A stretch of 64,000 nucleotides of DNA from Pseudomonas fluorescens (lineage in GTDB: Bacteria; Pseudomonadota; Gammaproteobacteria; Pseudomonadales; Pseudomonadaceae): positions 5,209,001-5,273,000 of the forward strand of contig NZ_CP015637.1 in assembly GCF_001708445.1 (NCBI RefSeq). Reading direction: 5' to 3'. Positions 51,118-61,311 of the stretch are shown here, in pieces (positions within the stretch are counted from its first letter, which is position 1; every line of letters starts with the position of its first letter). Made by a program: the position numbers and the translations under genes. The notes beneath the pieces are model-generated. The model had not been told where the DNA came from, searched no databases, and saw only the letters and a list, made by a program, of their open reading frames with translations.

Positions 51118-52449
51118 TCACAGGACGCCGGCTTTTTTCCAGCCCAGGTAACGTGTCACCAAGGCCGGCCCCAGCCCTGAGGGTGGTGTATCCAGTACCG
51201 ACAACCCATGGGCGCTCAAGCGTTCGTGCAGTTCGTCCCTTTTATTCAGGTAGTCGACGGTGCCGCTGTAGGCCAGCGCTTCGGGCAGGGTTTGCACCGG
51301 CGACTGGCGCAATTGGTCGAGTACGTCTTCGCGCAGGCTGGCGACCATCACCCGGTGCTGTCGGCCGATGCGCTTGACCGCTGTCAGTAATGCCTCATCG
51401 TCCTCATCCCGCAGGTTGGTCACCACAATGACCAATGCCCGACGTTTTTGCCGCGCCAGTAACTGACTGGCTGCGGCCTCGTAATCGGCTGTGCGTCGGG
51501 TGGTGTCCAGGTCGTATACGGCGTTGAGCAACAGGTTCAACTGGCCGGTGCCCTTGACGGGGGCCAGGTAGCGCGGCTGGTCGCAGGCAAAGGTACACAG
51601 GCCCACCGCATCGCCCTGGCGCAAGGCGACATAACTGAGCAGCAGGCAGGCGTTGAGTGCGTGATCGAAGTGGGACAGTTCGGCATCCTGGCTGCGCATG
51701 CGTCGGCCACAATCGAGCATGAACACGATCTGCTGGTCGCGCTCGTCCTGGTATTCCCGGGCAATCGGCGTGCGTTGGCGCGCGGTGGCCTTCCAGTCGA
51801 TCTGCCGCAGGCTGTCGCCCTCGCGGAACTCGCGCAACTGGTGAAACTCCAGGCCCAACCCCCGTCGCTGGCGTTGACGCACTCCCAGTTGGCTCAGCCA
51901 GTTATCCACACCCAATAGCTGGGCGCCATACAGGCGGGCGAAATCCGGGTAGACGCGGGTGGCATCGCTGGCTTGGGTAAAGCGTCGTGCGGCCCACAGC
52001 CCCAAGGGGCTGGGCAGCTGTATCTCGCATTGACTGAAACTGAAATGGCCGCGCCGCAAAGGGCGTAGGCGATAGCCCAATTCGCTGCATTCGCCCGGGC
52101 GCAGTTCGATGGACTGGGGCATATTCTCCACACTCAAGCCGTCGGGGACGTGATCGAACACCTGTACGGTCAGCGGCTGTGGGTAATCATGTTCGAGTTT
52201 CAGGCGTACTTCTCCCCAGCGGCCCAGCGCCAGGCTGCCTGGCATCTGCCGTTGTACCCGCACGGAGGGGCGGCGGTGCAGGCGAGCTGCGTCCAGTAGT
52301 GCCAGCAGCAACAGCGCCAGCAGCAGGCCCCAGGCGACTGAATGCAGGCTGGTGGGTAGCTTGAGCTGCAACGCTGCCGCCGTACCCAGCAGGATATTCA
52401 AGCCCAGCAGCACGCCGAGCCAGCTCAACAGCAGACGAGTCGGCTTCAT
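51118..52449 (-). CDS. DUF58 protein of the MoxR cluster
   Basis: A 443-residue protein with two N-terminal helices (about 8-48) and a C-terminal DUF58 domain (about 185-300; REFREGDSLRQIDWKATARQ is the signature) leading into a von Willebrand A-like fold. The metal site DxSxS is replaced by MLDCGRRM, so metal-dependent ligand binding is uncertain. It is the last gene of a six-gene operon, 7 bp after MoxR. DUF58 proteins act with MoxR ATPases in poorly understood chaperone or assembly roles at the envelope. Confidence 0.87.
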   Translation of the reverse strand: MKPTRLLLSWLGVLLGLNILLGTAAALQLKLPTSLHSVAWGLLLALLLLALLDAARLHRRPSVRVQRQMPGSLALGRWGEVRLKLEHDYPQPLTVQVFDHVPDGLSVENMPQSIELRPGECSELGYRLRPLRRGHFSFSQCEIQLPSPLGLWAARRFTQASDATRVYPDFARLYGAQLLGVDNWLSQLGVRQRQRRGLGLEFHQLREFREGDSLRQIDWKATARQRTPIAREYQDERDQQIVFMLDCGRRMRSQDAELSHFDHALNACLLLSYVALRQGDAVGLCTFACDQPRYLAPVKGTGQLNLLLNAVYDLDTTRRTADYEAAASQLLARQKRRALVIVVTNLRDEDDEALLTAVKRIGRQHRVMVASLREDVLDQLRQSPVQTLPEALAYSGTVDYLNKRDELHERLSAHGLSVLDTPPSGLGPALVTRYLGWKKAGVL

Positions 52450-52456
52450 GGACGGC

Positions 52457-53448
<992 letters not shown>

Positions 53449-53452
<4 letters not shown>

Positions 53453-54609
53453 AGGGCATTCCTGAGAGTTTGCAGGCATGCCACCTGACGGCTGAAATCG
53501 GCGCTGGAAAGCCGTTTTGCCGAAAGTGGGCCGAGGGCCTGATTGATGACGTGGGAGGGTTGGCGTGTCAGGTGTTCAAGGACCCGCCACTGTTCTTCGG
53601 TGTCGAGGTGTTCAAAACCGGGGTGGCGGTGCCGGGCGGCGCGCAGGATATCGCGCTGCAAGGCACGGAGCAGCGTGCCTTGGCCGTTGCGCCGCATGAG
53701 GAAATCGGCGCTGGCCTTCAAGTGCTCCTGCAATTGTCGGCGAGCCTTGGGGGCGGGCGCCTGGATCGGCCCCTGGCGCATGCCGGCGTGCCAGAGTGCC
53801 AGGATGAGCAGCGCGGCGAGTGCGACCAGGGCCTGGGGGAAATGGCGCAGCAGCAGGGTGAACAGATCGTCCACGTCGCTGTTGAACAGCAAGGTCACGT
53901 CAGTGCCCTGGTTCAGGTACCACAGCAGCCAGGCGTTATCGTGCTTGCCGATGTTCGCGTTGTTCCACAGGTCGCTGTCAGTGACCACCGTCACATTGCC
54001 TTGCCCGAGGTCGAGTTGCATCAGGTGGCTGGACCTGGCGCTGTTGGCGGAAAACTGCGCGACATGCTTGGGGTCGGTGAGATTGAAGTCGGTATCGAAG
54101 CTGAAATAGGCCGGAGCGGTTTCATTGTCGACATAGAGCTTGGTCAGGTCCGGCGTTTTCTTCTTGGGGGCCGGGGAGGGGGCTTCAGGGTCATCGCTCA
54201 ATGTCTGGTGGATGTGCAGGCGATCGAGCAGCCAGTCACCGCTCTTACCGGTCTCTTCATCCCACAGTGCTTCGGCGACCACCAACAGGTGCCCGCCGGA
54301 CCTGGCCCACGCCAGCAGTTGATCCACCTGGCGTGGGGTCATGTTGCTGCGCTCACCTAGCAACAACAGGCTGTGGCCCTTGGCTGGCAAGTCGTCAAGC
54401 CGATCAAGGCCGTTGGCATGCCCCACCGACAGGCCTTGCTGGCGCAGGAAATGCTCGGCTGCCAGGTAGGGATTGGCCAGCGCCTCCGGCGATGGACCGC
54501 GATCCACTACTTGCTCATACGGGATAGCCTTCTGCCACGCGTACAAGCCGCCCGCTCCCAACAGGCATGCCAGCAGCAGCCCCACCCACAATAACGGTTG
54601 TTTCATCAT
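53449..54609 (-). CDS. DUF4350 membrane protein of the MoxR cluster
   Basis: A 386-residue protein with one helix at the N-terminus (LLWVGLLLACLLGAGGLY) and one near 280-300 (ALVALAALLILALW). The periplasmic part holds a DUF4350 domain (about 40-230), including GHSLLLLGERSNMTPRQVDQLLAWARSGGHLLVVAE, similar to a degenerate amidotransferase-like fold. Function unknown. It overlaps its neighbours by 4 bp on both sides, so it is clearly part of the operon. Confidence 0.87.
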
Positions 54610-56132
54610 GCGGCCCCCGCGTTGAACAGGGCGCGCCAATCTCGGCACAGTTGCTGTTGTGCCAAGGCCGGTGGGAGGCGATGACCATAGGCGAGGTTCT
54701 GCCAATGACGGGTCAGATCATCGCTGAAGGCCAGCAGTTGCGGTTGTTGCAACTGATGAATGCGAGCCAGGACCTGGCCCTCGGTGTCTGCGCTTTTCAG
54801 CGGCAGGTCGAAGTCGTGCAATAACCGACTGAGCAGGCCGCGATACAGCAGGCCAAGGGCTTCCCGTGGTTGGGTGGCCCAGAGTTGTTCGGCGGTAGCG
54901 GCGATATCGTCTGGCAAGGTTTCGGTGGCCAGTTCCAGGCCGAATAATTGCGACGGCACCGGCCTGGTGATTTCAGGCTTGGGTGGCACTTGCCGGCTGA
55001 CAAACGTGCGCAGCCAATCGCGATAGCGCCAGATCAGCAGGGCCACGCTACCTGCCAGCAAGCTCCATAGCAGCACTTCCAGGGCTTGGGCGACGGGCTT
55101 GAAGGTATCGCTGTTGAGATTGTCCAGCAGCGCCTGGAGCCAGGCCGGCAGCTTGCCGTCGCCGTGCTCTTTGTTTTTGACGACGGGTTTATCCTCGCCA
55201 AAACGGTAGTGGGTGACGGTTTCCGGGTTCTTGAAGGGGGGCACGTCCAGCAGCGCCTTGATCGATTGGCTGGAGGCCTGGGGCGTCAGTGGCTTGGGTG
55301 ATATGGCGTTGTCTGCCAGGGCCTGTGGGCTGAACGGCAGCAACATCAGCCCGGCCACCAGCAACAGCAATGGCGCGACACTGCTCAAGCGTTGGCGCAG
55401 GCGGCGGAATACCAGCTCCAGGTCCCAGGCCTCCAGCACGGTGCGGCGGTTGAGATAGAGGCTGAAGCCGCAAGCGATGTAGATCGGTTCCCAGAACACC
55501 AGGATCAGCGCATAGAAGGCGTTGCCCAGGTGCTCCAGCCATAGCCCTTCTGAATCGCCCGTCAGCGCCAGGCGTTGCCAGTCCCAGGCCAGTTCAAGCT
55601 GCTGTGGAATCAATAGATAGAACAGTGCCATGCAGCCAAACCAGAGACCAATCTCCAGATGCACGCCTAGGATGGTCAACCAGCGTGCGGCCCCGGCGTT
55701 GTGTTGCTGCAATACACCCAGGCGTTTTTGGCGTGCCGGGCCATCCAGGCCTTCGAGTTGGCTAACCGGCATCACAAAGCTGCGGCTCAGGCTGAACCGC
55801 CGCCAAGTCAGGCTGGCCAGCAACTGGCCCTTGAGCAGTCGCGGCCATTGGCGCACCGCCTGCTTGAGGCTGGGCGTCTCGCCAAACAAGGTTTTGGACA
55901 GGATATGCAATGGCAGGCGGTCGAAGGCGGGCTTTAACCACCAGAACAGGAATATGGCCGTGGACGGGGATTGCCACAGTAGCGCGGTCAACAGGATGAA
56001 CACCGGGAGGGTGACGATGGCCCAACTGGCCATTAACAACAGGCGGTGTTCCCGGGCCATTAATACGCCAAGGTCCATGGCTTCCCAGGTCGTACGGGGA
56101 CGAATCACGACGCTGGCATCACTCAGGCGCAT
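54606..56132 (-). CDS. DUF4129 membrane protein of the MoxR cluster
   Basis: A 508-residue protein with several helices in the first half (about 30-260), one near 355-372, and a C-terminal DUF4129 domain (about 410-495; REALGLLYRGLLSRLLHDFDLPLKSADTEGQVL). Function unknown. ATG 56132 (MRLSDASVV) overlaps the SpoIIM-type gene stop by 14 bp; the frame extends to a TTG at 56150 without a Shine-Dalgarno. Confidence 0.86.
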   Translation of the reverse strand: MRLSDASVVIRPRTTWEAMDLGVLMAREHRLLLMASWAIVTLPVFILLTALLWQSPSTAIFLFWWLKPAFDRLPLHILSKTLFGETPSLKQAVRQWPRLLKGQLLASLTWRRFSLSRSFVMPVSQLEGLDGPARQKRLGVLQQHNAGAARWLTILGVHLEIGLWFGCMALFYLLIPQQLELAWDWQRLALTGDSEGLWLEHLGNAFYALILVFWEPIYIACGFSLYLNRRTVLEAWDLELVFRRLRQRLSSVAPLLLLVAGLMLLPFSPQALADNAISPKPLTPQASSQSIKALLDVPPFKNPETVTHYRFGEDKPVVKNKEHGDGKLPAWLQALLDNLNSDTFKPVAQALEVLLWSLLAGSVALLIWRYRDWLRTFVSRQVPPKPEITRPVPSQLFGLELATETLPDDIAATAEQLWATQPREALGLLYRGLLSRLLHDFDLPLKSADTEGQVLARIHQLQQPQLLAFSDDLTRHWQNLAYGHRLPPALAQQQLCRDWRALFNAGAA

Positions 56133-57099
56133 GATGAGTCCGTCCGGCAAGGATCAGGTAGGCGGCCACCAGTAGCCAGAGCCCGGCACCAACCAGGTAT
56201 TTCACCCAGTGAGCGACCGAGGTAATGGATGACCAGTAGGCTTCGATAAAGGCTGCGATCAGCAGGAAGGCCATGACACCGCAGAGCATCTGCACGCTTT
56301 TGTGCGCTGCCAGCCGCAGGGCCTCGCCACGGGTCAACCGGCCGGGAGCGATCAGCGCCCAGCCCAACTGCAAGCCCGCCGCGCCGGCCAGGGCAATGGC
56401 GCTGAGTTCGAATGCGCCATGGCCGATGACAAATGACCAGAAAGTCTGGCCATAACCGATTTCAGTGAGGTGCCCGGAGACGGCGCCGATGATCAGGCCG
56501 TTGAAAATCAGGAAAAACACGCTGCCCAGCCCGAACAGCAAGCCGGCGGCAAAGGTCTGGAAGGCGATGCCGATGTTATGCATCACGTAGTAGCCGAACA
56601 TCATCCAGTCTTCACTGGAGGCACGGTCGGCGACGCGGCCCAGGCGACTGGCATCGGGGTCGTACATGCTTTGCATCTCGGCCACCTGCTGGGGGCTGAC
56701 GATGCTGTAGATCAGCTCGGGGAACAGGTACACCAGCAGCGCGATACCCACCAGGCTGCCGAAAAACAGCAGGCTGGCGATCAATACGAAACGCCATTGT
56801 TCACGCACCAGCCGAGGGAAGTCGGCCAGGACGAAACTCAACAGGTTAGCCCCCAACTGGCTGCGATGGCGGTACAACTGTTGGTGGCCGCGCAGTGCCA
56901 GCTGTTGCAACGGGTCCACCAGGTAGCTGCTGTAGCCACGCTCCTGGGCCAGGGCGAGATGTTGGCACAAGCGTCGATATTGATGAGGGAAGTCGGCCAC
57001 ATCACCGGCCTTGGCGTTGCCTTGCTCCAACTGCTTCAGTTGCTCGGCGAAGGCTTGCCATTGCGCTTGATGACGACTTTCGAACAGGCTCTGCTTCAT
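56119..57099 (-). CDS. SpoIIM-family membrane protein
   Basis: A 326-residue protein with a soluble N-terminus (about 1-95, helical) and five or six membrane helices after that. The stage II sporulation protein M family features are visible (FGYYVMHNIGIAFQTFAAGLLFGLGSVFFLIFNGLIIGAV, about 170-210, then GHGAFELSAIALAGAAGLQLGWALI). Non-spore-formers carry it regularly next to RDD and MoxR genes. It is the second gene of the operon, starting inside the RDD stop. Confidence 0.9.
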   Translation of the reverse strand: MKQSLFESRHQAQWQAFAEQLKQLEQGNAKAGDVADFPHQYRRLCQHLALAQERGYSSYLVDPLQQLALRGHQQLYRHRSQLGANLLSFVLADFPRLVREQWRFVLIASLLFFGSLVGIALLVYLFPELIYSIVSPQQVAEMQSMYDPDASRLGRVADRASSEDWMMFGYYVMHNIGIAFQTFAAGLLFGLGSVFFLIFNGLIIGAVSGHLTEIGYGQTFWSFVIGHGAFELSAIALAGAAGLQLGWALIAPGRLTRGEALRLAAHKSVQMLCGVMAFLLIAAFIEAYWSSITSVAHWVKYLVGAGLWLLVAAYLILAGRTHHAPE

Positions 57100-57788
57100 G
57101 TCGGCCCCAGTAAGCCACGCGCCACGCCATTGAGCTGCTCCACGGCGCGAGCCGGGGATACTTGCAGGGGCGTTGCAAGGATTGAGGCCAGTTCGTGTAC
57201 CCGCTCAGCCGACAGTTGGCCCTGGCGTTCCGCGAAACCCAGGATCGCACGTTGTTCGCTGAGCTCCAGGGCGAAGGGCAGGCGCAGGGCCGCCGCCGGG
57301 GGCACCTGTGGACGAGCCAGGGGGTGTTCACGGTAGATCACCAGCGTGCCGCCGGCCAGGTCGCCCAGTCGTTTGAAATGAGGATGTTGCAGGCAACTGA
57401 TGGCGCCGAGAAAGTAACCGAAAGGCAGCATGTCGACAAAGCGCAGCAGGTTGCGGATAAGCGAAGCGGACCAGCCAACAGGCGTGCCGTCGTCCTGTAC
57501 CACGCGCAGGCCCATGACTTGCTTGCCGGGGGAGCAGCCCTGGTTGAGAACTTCAAACAGCACCATGTACCACCAACTGACCAGGAACAGCAGCAGCGAA
57601 CCCAGGCCTATGCCGATATTGCCGAGCAGGGCCAAAGGCACCAGCAGGATGCCCATGAACAGCCCGCGCACGCCCAGGTCGAAGGCAAAGGCCAGCGCGC
57701 GTGGCAGCAGGCCGGCCGGGCGCAAGGGCAGGTCGATGCCCTCCGGGGTCTCGATCTGGTAACGGGTATCCAATGGGGCTGATGGCAT
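57096..57788 (-). CDS. RDD-family membrane protein
   Basis: A 230-residue RDD protein. The family motif RALAFAFDLGVRGLFMGILLV (about 30-50) contains the Arg and Asp residues. Further helices are at about 55-80 and 125-145, and the C-terminus is soluble. It is the first gene of the operon RDD, SpoIIM, DUF4129, DUF4350, MoxR, DUF58. Start 57788 (MPSAPLDTRYQ) has a family-like N-terminus; the longer frame to 57854 has none. Confidence 0.88.
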   Translation of the reverse strand: MPSAPLDTRYQIETPEGIDLPLRPAGLLPRALAFAFDLGVRGLFMGILLVPLALLGNIGIGLGSLLLFLVSWWYMVLFEVLNQGCSPGKQVMGLRVVQDDGTPVGWSASLIRNLLRFVDMLPFGYFLGAISCLQHPHFKRLGDLAGGTLVIYREHPLARPQVPPAAALRLPFALELSEQRAILGFAERQGQLSAERVHELASILATPLQVSPARAVEQLNGVARGLLGPT

Positions 57789-57955
57789 CGCGATCCTTGG
57801 CAGTGCAGGGCAGTTGGAAGACACGGATGCTAGCAGTGTCGGCGGTGGAAGCAACCATTCAAGGTTTTTCTGGGTGTTTGTACCGTTAAGGTAGCGCTGG
57901 CCCCGAACGCCTTGCAGCGCCTAGACTTTGTCGATCTTCAGCACAGGAACAGCCC

Positions 57956-59383
57956 GTGACCTCCATTTTCTGGTACGACTATGAAACCACCGGCATCAAC
58001 CCGCGCAGCGATCGCCCCCTTCAGGTAGCGGGTATCCGCACTGACCTCGACCTCAATGAGGTTGGCGCACCGGTCAACCTGTATTGCCGACCCAGTGACG
58101 ATATCCTGCCTCACCCGGCGGCCTGCGCCATTACCGGCATTACCCCGGGCATCCTGGCGCAAAAGGGCTTGGCCGAAGCCGACTTCATGACTCGGGTGCA
58201 TGCAGAACTGGCGGCTCCCGGCACCTGTGGCGCTGGTTACAACACCCTGCGCTTTGACGATGAGATGACGCGCTACAGCCTCTATCGCAACTTTTTCGAC
58301 CCCTATGCGCGTGAATGGCAGGGCGGGAACAGTCGCTGGGATTTGATCGATGTGGTGCGAACCGCCTATGCGCTGCGCCCGGAAGGGATCACCTGGCCCC
58401 AGCAGGATGGGCGTGTCACGCTCAAGCTTGAGCGTTTGACCGAGGCCAATGGCATCGAGCATGGCCAGGCCCATGATGCCTTGTCCGATGTGCGCGCCAC
58501 CATTGCCCTGGCCCGGCTGGTGCGCGAGAAACAGCCCAAGTTGTACGACTGGCTGTTCCAGCTGCGCAGCAAGCAGCGGGTGATGGACCAGGTGCGCCTG
58601 CTGCAACCGATGGTGCATATCTCCGGGCGTTTTTCTGCCGAACGCCATTATCTGGGGGTTGTATTGCCCCTGGCTTGGCACCCGCGCAATCGCAATGCGC
58701 TGATCGTCTGCGACCTCGGGCTCGACCCGCAGGGCCTGTTGGACGTGGACGCCGAGACCTTGCGCCAACGCCTCTATACTCGCCGTGATGAACTGGCCGA
58801 AGGCGAGTTGCCGGTGCCGCTCAAGTTGTTGCATATCAACCGCTGTCCAGTGGTCGCACCGTTGAACGTGCTGCGTGCCCAAGACCGTGCGCGGCTGCAA
58901 TTGGATATGGACGCTTATCAGGCGCGTGCGCTGCGGCTAACTGACGCACAGGAAGTTTGGCGCGACAAGTTGGCGGCGATTTACGCGGATGAAGAGTTTG
59001 CACCGGTGACCGACCCGGAGCAGCAGCTCTACGATGGTTTTATCGGTGATCGTGATCGTCGTTTATGCGAGCAAGTGCGAGCGGCAGAGCCTGCGCAATT
59101 AGCGAGCCAGCAGTGGCCATTTGATGATCAGCGTTTGCCGGAATTATTATTCCGCTACCGAGCGCGTAACTTTCCTGACACCTTGAACAGTGAGGAGCAG
59201 CAACGCTGGCAATTCTTCTGTCAGCAACGTTTGAGCGATCCACAATGGGGCGCCCCCAATACCCTGGAAGCATTTAATCAGGCGCGCCAGGAGTTGGCTG
59301 TTAGTGCTACGCCGTTTCAATGCCAGGTGCTCGATCAATGGCAGGAGTTTGCCAATGCATTAGCGGCGCGCTTGAAGCTGTAG
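57956..59383 (+). CDS. sbcB: Exodeoxyribonuclease I
   Basis: A 475-residue 3'-5' single-strand exonuclease of the DEDD class: FWYDYETTGINP (Asp and Glu, residues 8-10), YNTLRFDDEMTRYSLYRNFFDPY (about 97-119), and HGQAHDALSDVRATIAL (about 170-186) with the last acidic and His residues. The SH3-like and helical domains follow. It removes 3' overhangs in recombination and mismatch repair. The GTG start at 57956 has AGGAA 8-12 bases upstream. It is convergent with mvaT across a shared terminator. Confidence 0.95.
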   Translation: MTSIFWYDYETTGINPRSDRPLQVAGIRTDLDLNEVGAPVNLYCRPSDDILPHPAACAITGITPGILAQKGLAEADFMTRVHAELAAPGTCGAGYNTLRFDDEMTRYSLYRNFFDPYAREWQGGNSRWDLIDVVRTAYALRPEGITWPQQDGRVTLKLERLTEANGIEHGQAHDALSDVRATIALARLVREKQPKLYDWLFQLRSKQRVMDQVRLLQPMVHISGRFSAERHYLGVVLPLAWHPRNRNALIVCDLGLDPQGLLDVDAETLRQRLYTRRDELAEGELPVPLKLLHINRCPVVAPLNVLRAQDRARLQLDMDAYQARALRLTDAQEVWRDKLAAIYADEEFAPVTDPEQQLYDGFIGDRDRRLCEQVRAAEPAQLASQQWPFDDQRLPELLFRYRARNFPDTLNSEEQQRWQFFCQQRLSDPQWGAPNTLEAFNQARQELAVSATPFQCQVLDQWQEFANALAARLKL

Positions 59384-59412
59384 TCAGCTAATTGCAGAAT
59401 CTGCAGGCAATA

Positions 59413-59438
59413 AAAAACGCCAGCAAGCTGGCGTTTTT
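59413..59438. terminator. Bidirectional terminator between sbcB and mvaT
   Basis: AAAAACGCCAGC-AA-GCTGGCGTTTTT is a 12-bp perfect stem with A and T runs on the two sides, 29 bp after sbcB and 36 bp after mvaT. Confidence 0.93.
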
Positions 59439-59473
59439 AATGTGTCGCGTATCAGGCGCAAGCCTGGCAAGGC

Positions 59474-59848
59474 TTAGCCCAGCAGGGTAGCCCAACCTTC
59501 AACCACGTCAGCGCCCCACTTGGCTTTCCACTCTTTCAGCGTCTTGTGGTTGCCGCCTTTGGTTTCAATCACTTCGCCGTTGTGTGGGTTTTTGTATTGC
59601 TTGACCTTACGAGCACGCTTGGTGCCGGTAGTTTTTACGGCGCCACGTGGTGCTTTAACTTTCGATTCTGGATCCAGCAGCGCAATGATGTCACGCAGGG
59701 ATTTGGAGTATTCGCCCATCAGGGTGCGCAGTTTGCCTTCGAATTCCAGCTCGGTTTGCAGCTTGTCGTCTTGGGACAGGTTCTTCAAACGGGCTTGCAG
59801 TTCTTTGATAGCTTCTTCAGTGGCACGGTATTCGTTGATCAGAGACAT
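59474..59848 (-). CDS. mvaT: MvaT-family H-NS-like global silencer
   Basis: A 124-residue xenogeneic silencer. The N-terminal coiled-coil (about 1-60, MSLINEYRATEEAIKELQARL) makes it oligomerise. The basic linker (KTTGTKRARKVKQYKNP) and the AT-hook-like DNA-binding part (about 80-124, GEVIETKGGNHKTLKEWKAKWG) bind AT-rich minor groove. The MvaT family replaces H-NS in Pseudomonas. Single gene convergent to sbcB; the AT-rich stretch upstream fits autoregulation, which is inferred. Confidence 0.96.
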   Translation of the reverse strand: MSLINEYRATEEAIKELQARLKNLSQDDKLQTELEFEGKLRTLMGEYSKSLRDIIALLDPESKVKAPRGAVKTTGTKRARKVKQYKNPHNGEVIETKGGNHKTLKEWKAKWGADVVEGWATLLG

Positions 59849-60199
59849 GTGGACTACCTTATGTAGAGCGCTGATTGACAGGGATAGTGGCCCAATAATA
59901 GTCAGGCAATTTCATCAAGTAAACATTTAAGAATGCATTTATGTGAATTACTTTGAATGTTTGTGGCAAAGCGATGCAATTGAGTTAATTAGTAGAGGGC
60001 ACGGCTATAGATAATCTCGTTAATTTCCCTCGCAACTGCACGTGCTTGCCCATGCATCTTCATATAGCAGTGCTAAAACCTTACGCTATTAAGGGCTGTG
60101 GCCAGGCCGGGCTGTCAGAATAAGCCTCAAGGAATACTGCAGTTTTTCTGCGTAATCGCTAGAATAGCGGCCTTTGCGAAGTTCTGGAGTTCCCCCCTA
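59849..60199. other. AT-rich intergenic stretch between mvaT and purU
   Basis: The mvaT side (about 59890-60020) is markedly more AT-rich than the rest of the window. It must hold the mvaT and purU promoters. I see no gene, no riboswitch and no stem with a T run here. Confidence 0.5.
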
Positions 60200-61048
60200 A
60201 TGCGCACTTTTCGGCTGGTGATAGCTTGCCCGGACCGGGTTGGCATCGTTGCCAAAGTCAGTAACTTTCTGGCTTCCCACAACGGCTGGATCACCGAGGC
60301 GAGCCATCACTCGGACAATCTCAGCGGTTGGTTCTTCATGCGTCACGAAATTCGTGCCGATACGCTGCCCTTTGGTCTTGAAGCTTTTCGTGAGGCCTTT
60401 GCGCCGATCGCCGAAGAGTTTTCGATGACCTGGCGCATCACCGACACCGAGCAGAAAAAACGCGTGGTGCTGATGGCCAGCCGCGAATCCCACTGCCTGG
60501 CTGACTTGCTGCACCGCTGGCACAGCGATGAACTGGACTGTGAGATTGCCTGTGTGATCTCCAACCATGACGACCTGCGCAGCATGGTCGAGTGGCATGG
60601 CATCCCGTACTACCACGTACCGGTCAACCCACAGGACAAGGAGCCCGCGTTCGCCGAGGTCTCCCGCCTGGTCAAGCAGCATGACGCTGATGTGGTGGTA
60701 CTGGCGCGCTATATGCAGATCCTGCCACCGGACCTGTGCCGCGAATACGCCGGCAAGGTCATCAATATCCACCACAGCTTCCTGCCGTCGTTCGTCGGTG
60801 CCAAGCCTTATCACCAGGCTTCCCTGCGTGGTGTGAAGTTGATTGGCGCAACCTGCCACTACGTGACCGAGGAACTGGACGCCGGCCCGATCATTGAGCA
60901 GGACGTGGTGCGTGTCAGCCATAGCGACAGCATTGAAGACATGGTGCGTTTCGGCCGCGACGTCGAGAAGATGGTGCTGGCCCGTGGCCTGCGTTATCAC
61001 TTGGAAGACCGCGTGCTGGTGCACGGCAACAAGACGGTCGTGTTCTGA
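60200..61048 (+). CDS. purU: Formyltetrahydrofolate deformylase
   Basis: A 282-residue enzyme with an N-terminal ACT domain (about 1-80, RLVIACPDRVGIVAKVSNFLASHNGWI) and a C-terminal formyltransferase fold (about 90-280). Catalytic block NIHHSFLPSFVGAKPYHQA (about 190-208) and later LIGATCHYVTEELDAGPIIEQD contain the Asn, His and Asp residues. It hydrolyses 10-formyl-THF to THF and formate. ATG at 60200 gives the family N-terminus. sbcB-mvaT-purU is the same neighbourhood as in P. aeruginosa. Confidence 0.95.
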   Translation: MRTFRLVIACPDRVGIVAKVSNFLASHNGWITEASHHSDNLSGWFFMRHEIRADTLPFGLEAFREAFAPIAEEFSMTWRITDTEQKKRVVLMASRESHCLADLLHRWHSDELDCEIACVISNHDDLRSMVEWHGIPYYHVPVNPQDKEPAFAEVSRLVKQHDADVVVLARYMQILPPDLCREYAGKVINIHHSFLPSFVGAKPYHQASLRGVKLIGATCHYVTEELDAGPIIEQDVVRVSHSDSIEDMVRFGRDVEKMVLARGLRYHLEDRVLVHGNKTVVF

Positions 61049-61072
61049 TCATCGTGTTTTGATTGAACAAAG

Positions 61073-61108
61073 AAGGGCCTGGGCGTTAAATCGTCGCAGG
61101 CCCTTTTT
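61073..61108 (+). terminator. Rho-independent terminator after purU
   Basis: AAGGGCCTG and CAGGCCCTT form a 9-bp stem around 15 bases and run into TTTTT, 24 bp after the purU stop. Confidence 0.88.
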
Positions 61109-61134
61109 ATTGATCGGCATAAGAGGACAAGCCC

Positions 61135-61311
61135 ATGACCGACCCGCTCGATAAAGCCACATCCAAGGCGCCCGCTACGTTGGGCGAGGGGTGTCTGAGT
61201 CGCTATGACCCGGATGCGCTGGATGCCGAGGATGGTACGGACTTCCCAGGGGCTGCCCAGTTATGGGAGCAGTTGCAGGAGCAACCTGCTTACCCTGAAA
61301 AAGACGCTTGA
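61135..61311 (+). CDS. Probable small acidic protein (58 residues)
   Basis: An open frame too short for most gene calls: MTDPLDKATSKAPATLGEG, then SRYDPDALDAEDGTDFPG and AAQLWEQLQ, ending EKDA. AGAGGA lies 8-13 bases upstream. Its composition (acidic, evenly mixed) looks like a natural protein. By contrast, the overlapping end of the minus-strand membrane protein gene (last 40 residues) is low-complexity, as a read-through tail would be. It therefore probably overlaps that gene's 3' end by 137 bp, converging. Function unknown. Confidence 0.48.
   Translation: MTDPLDKATSKAPATLGEGCLSRYDPDALDAEDGTDFPGAAQLWEQLQEQPAYPEKDA

Noticed and set aside
59849..60199. Possible riboswitch before purU
   Set aside because: I could not find a conserved folate- or glycine-riboswitch core or a leader terminator in this AT-rich stretch.
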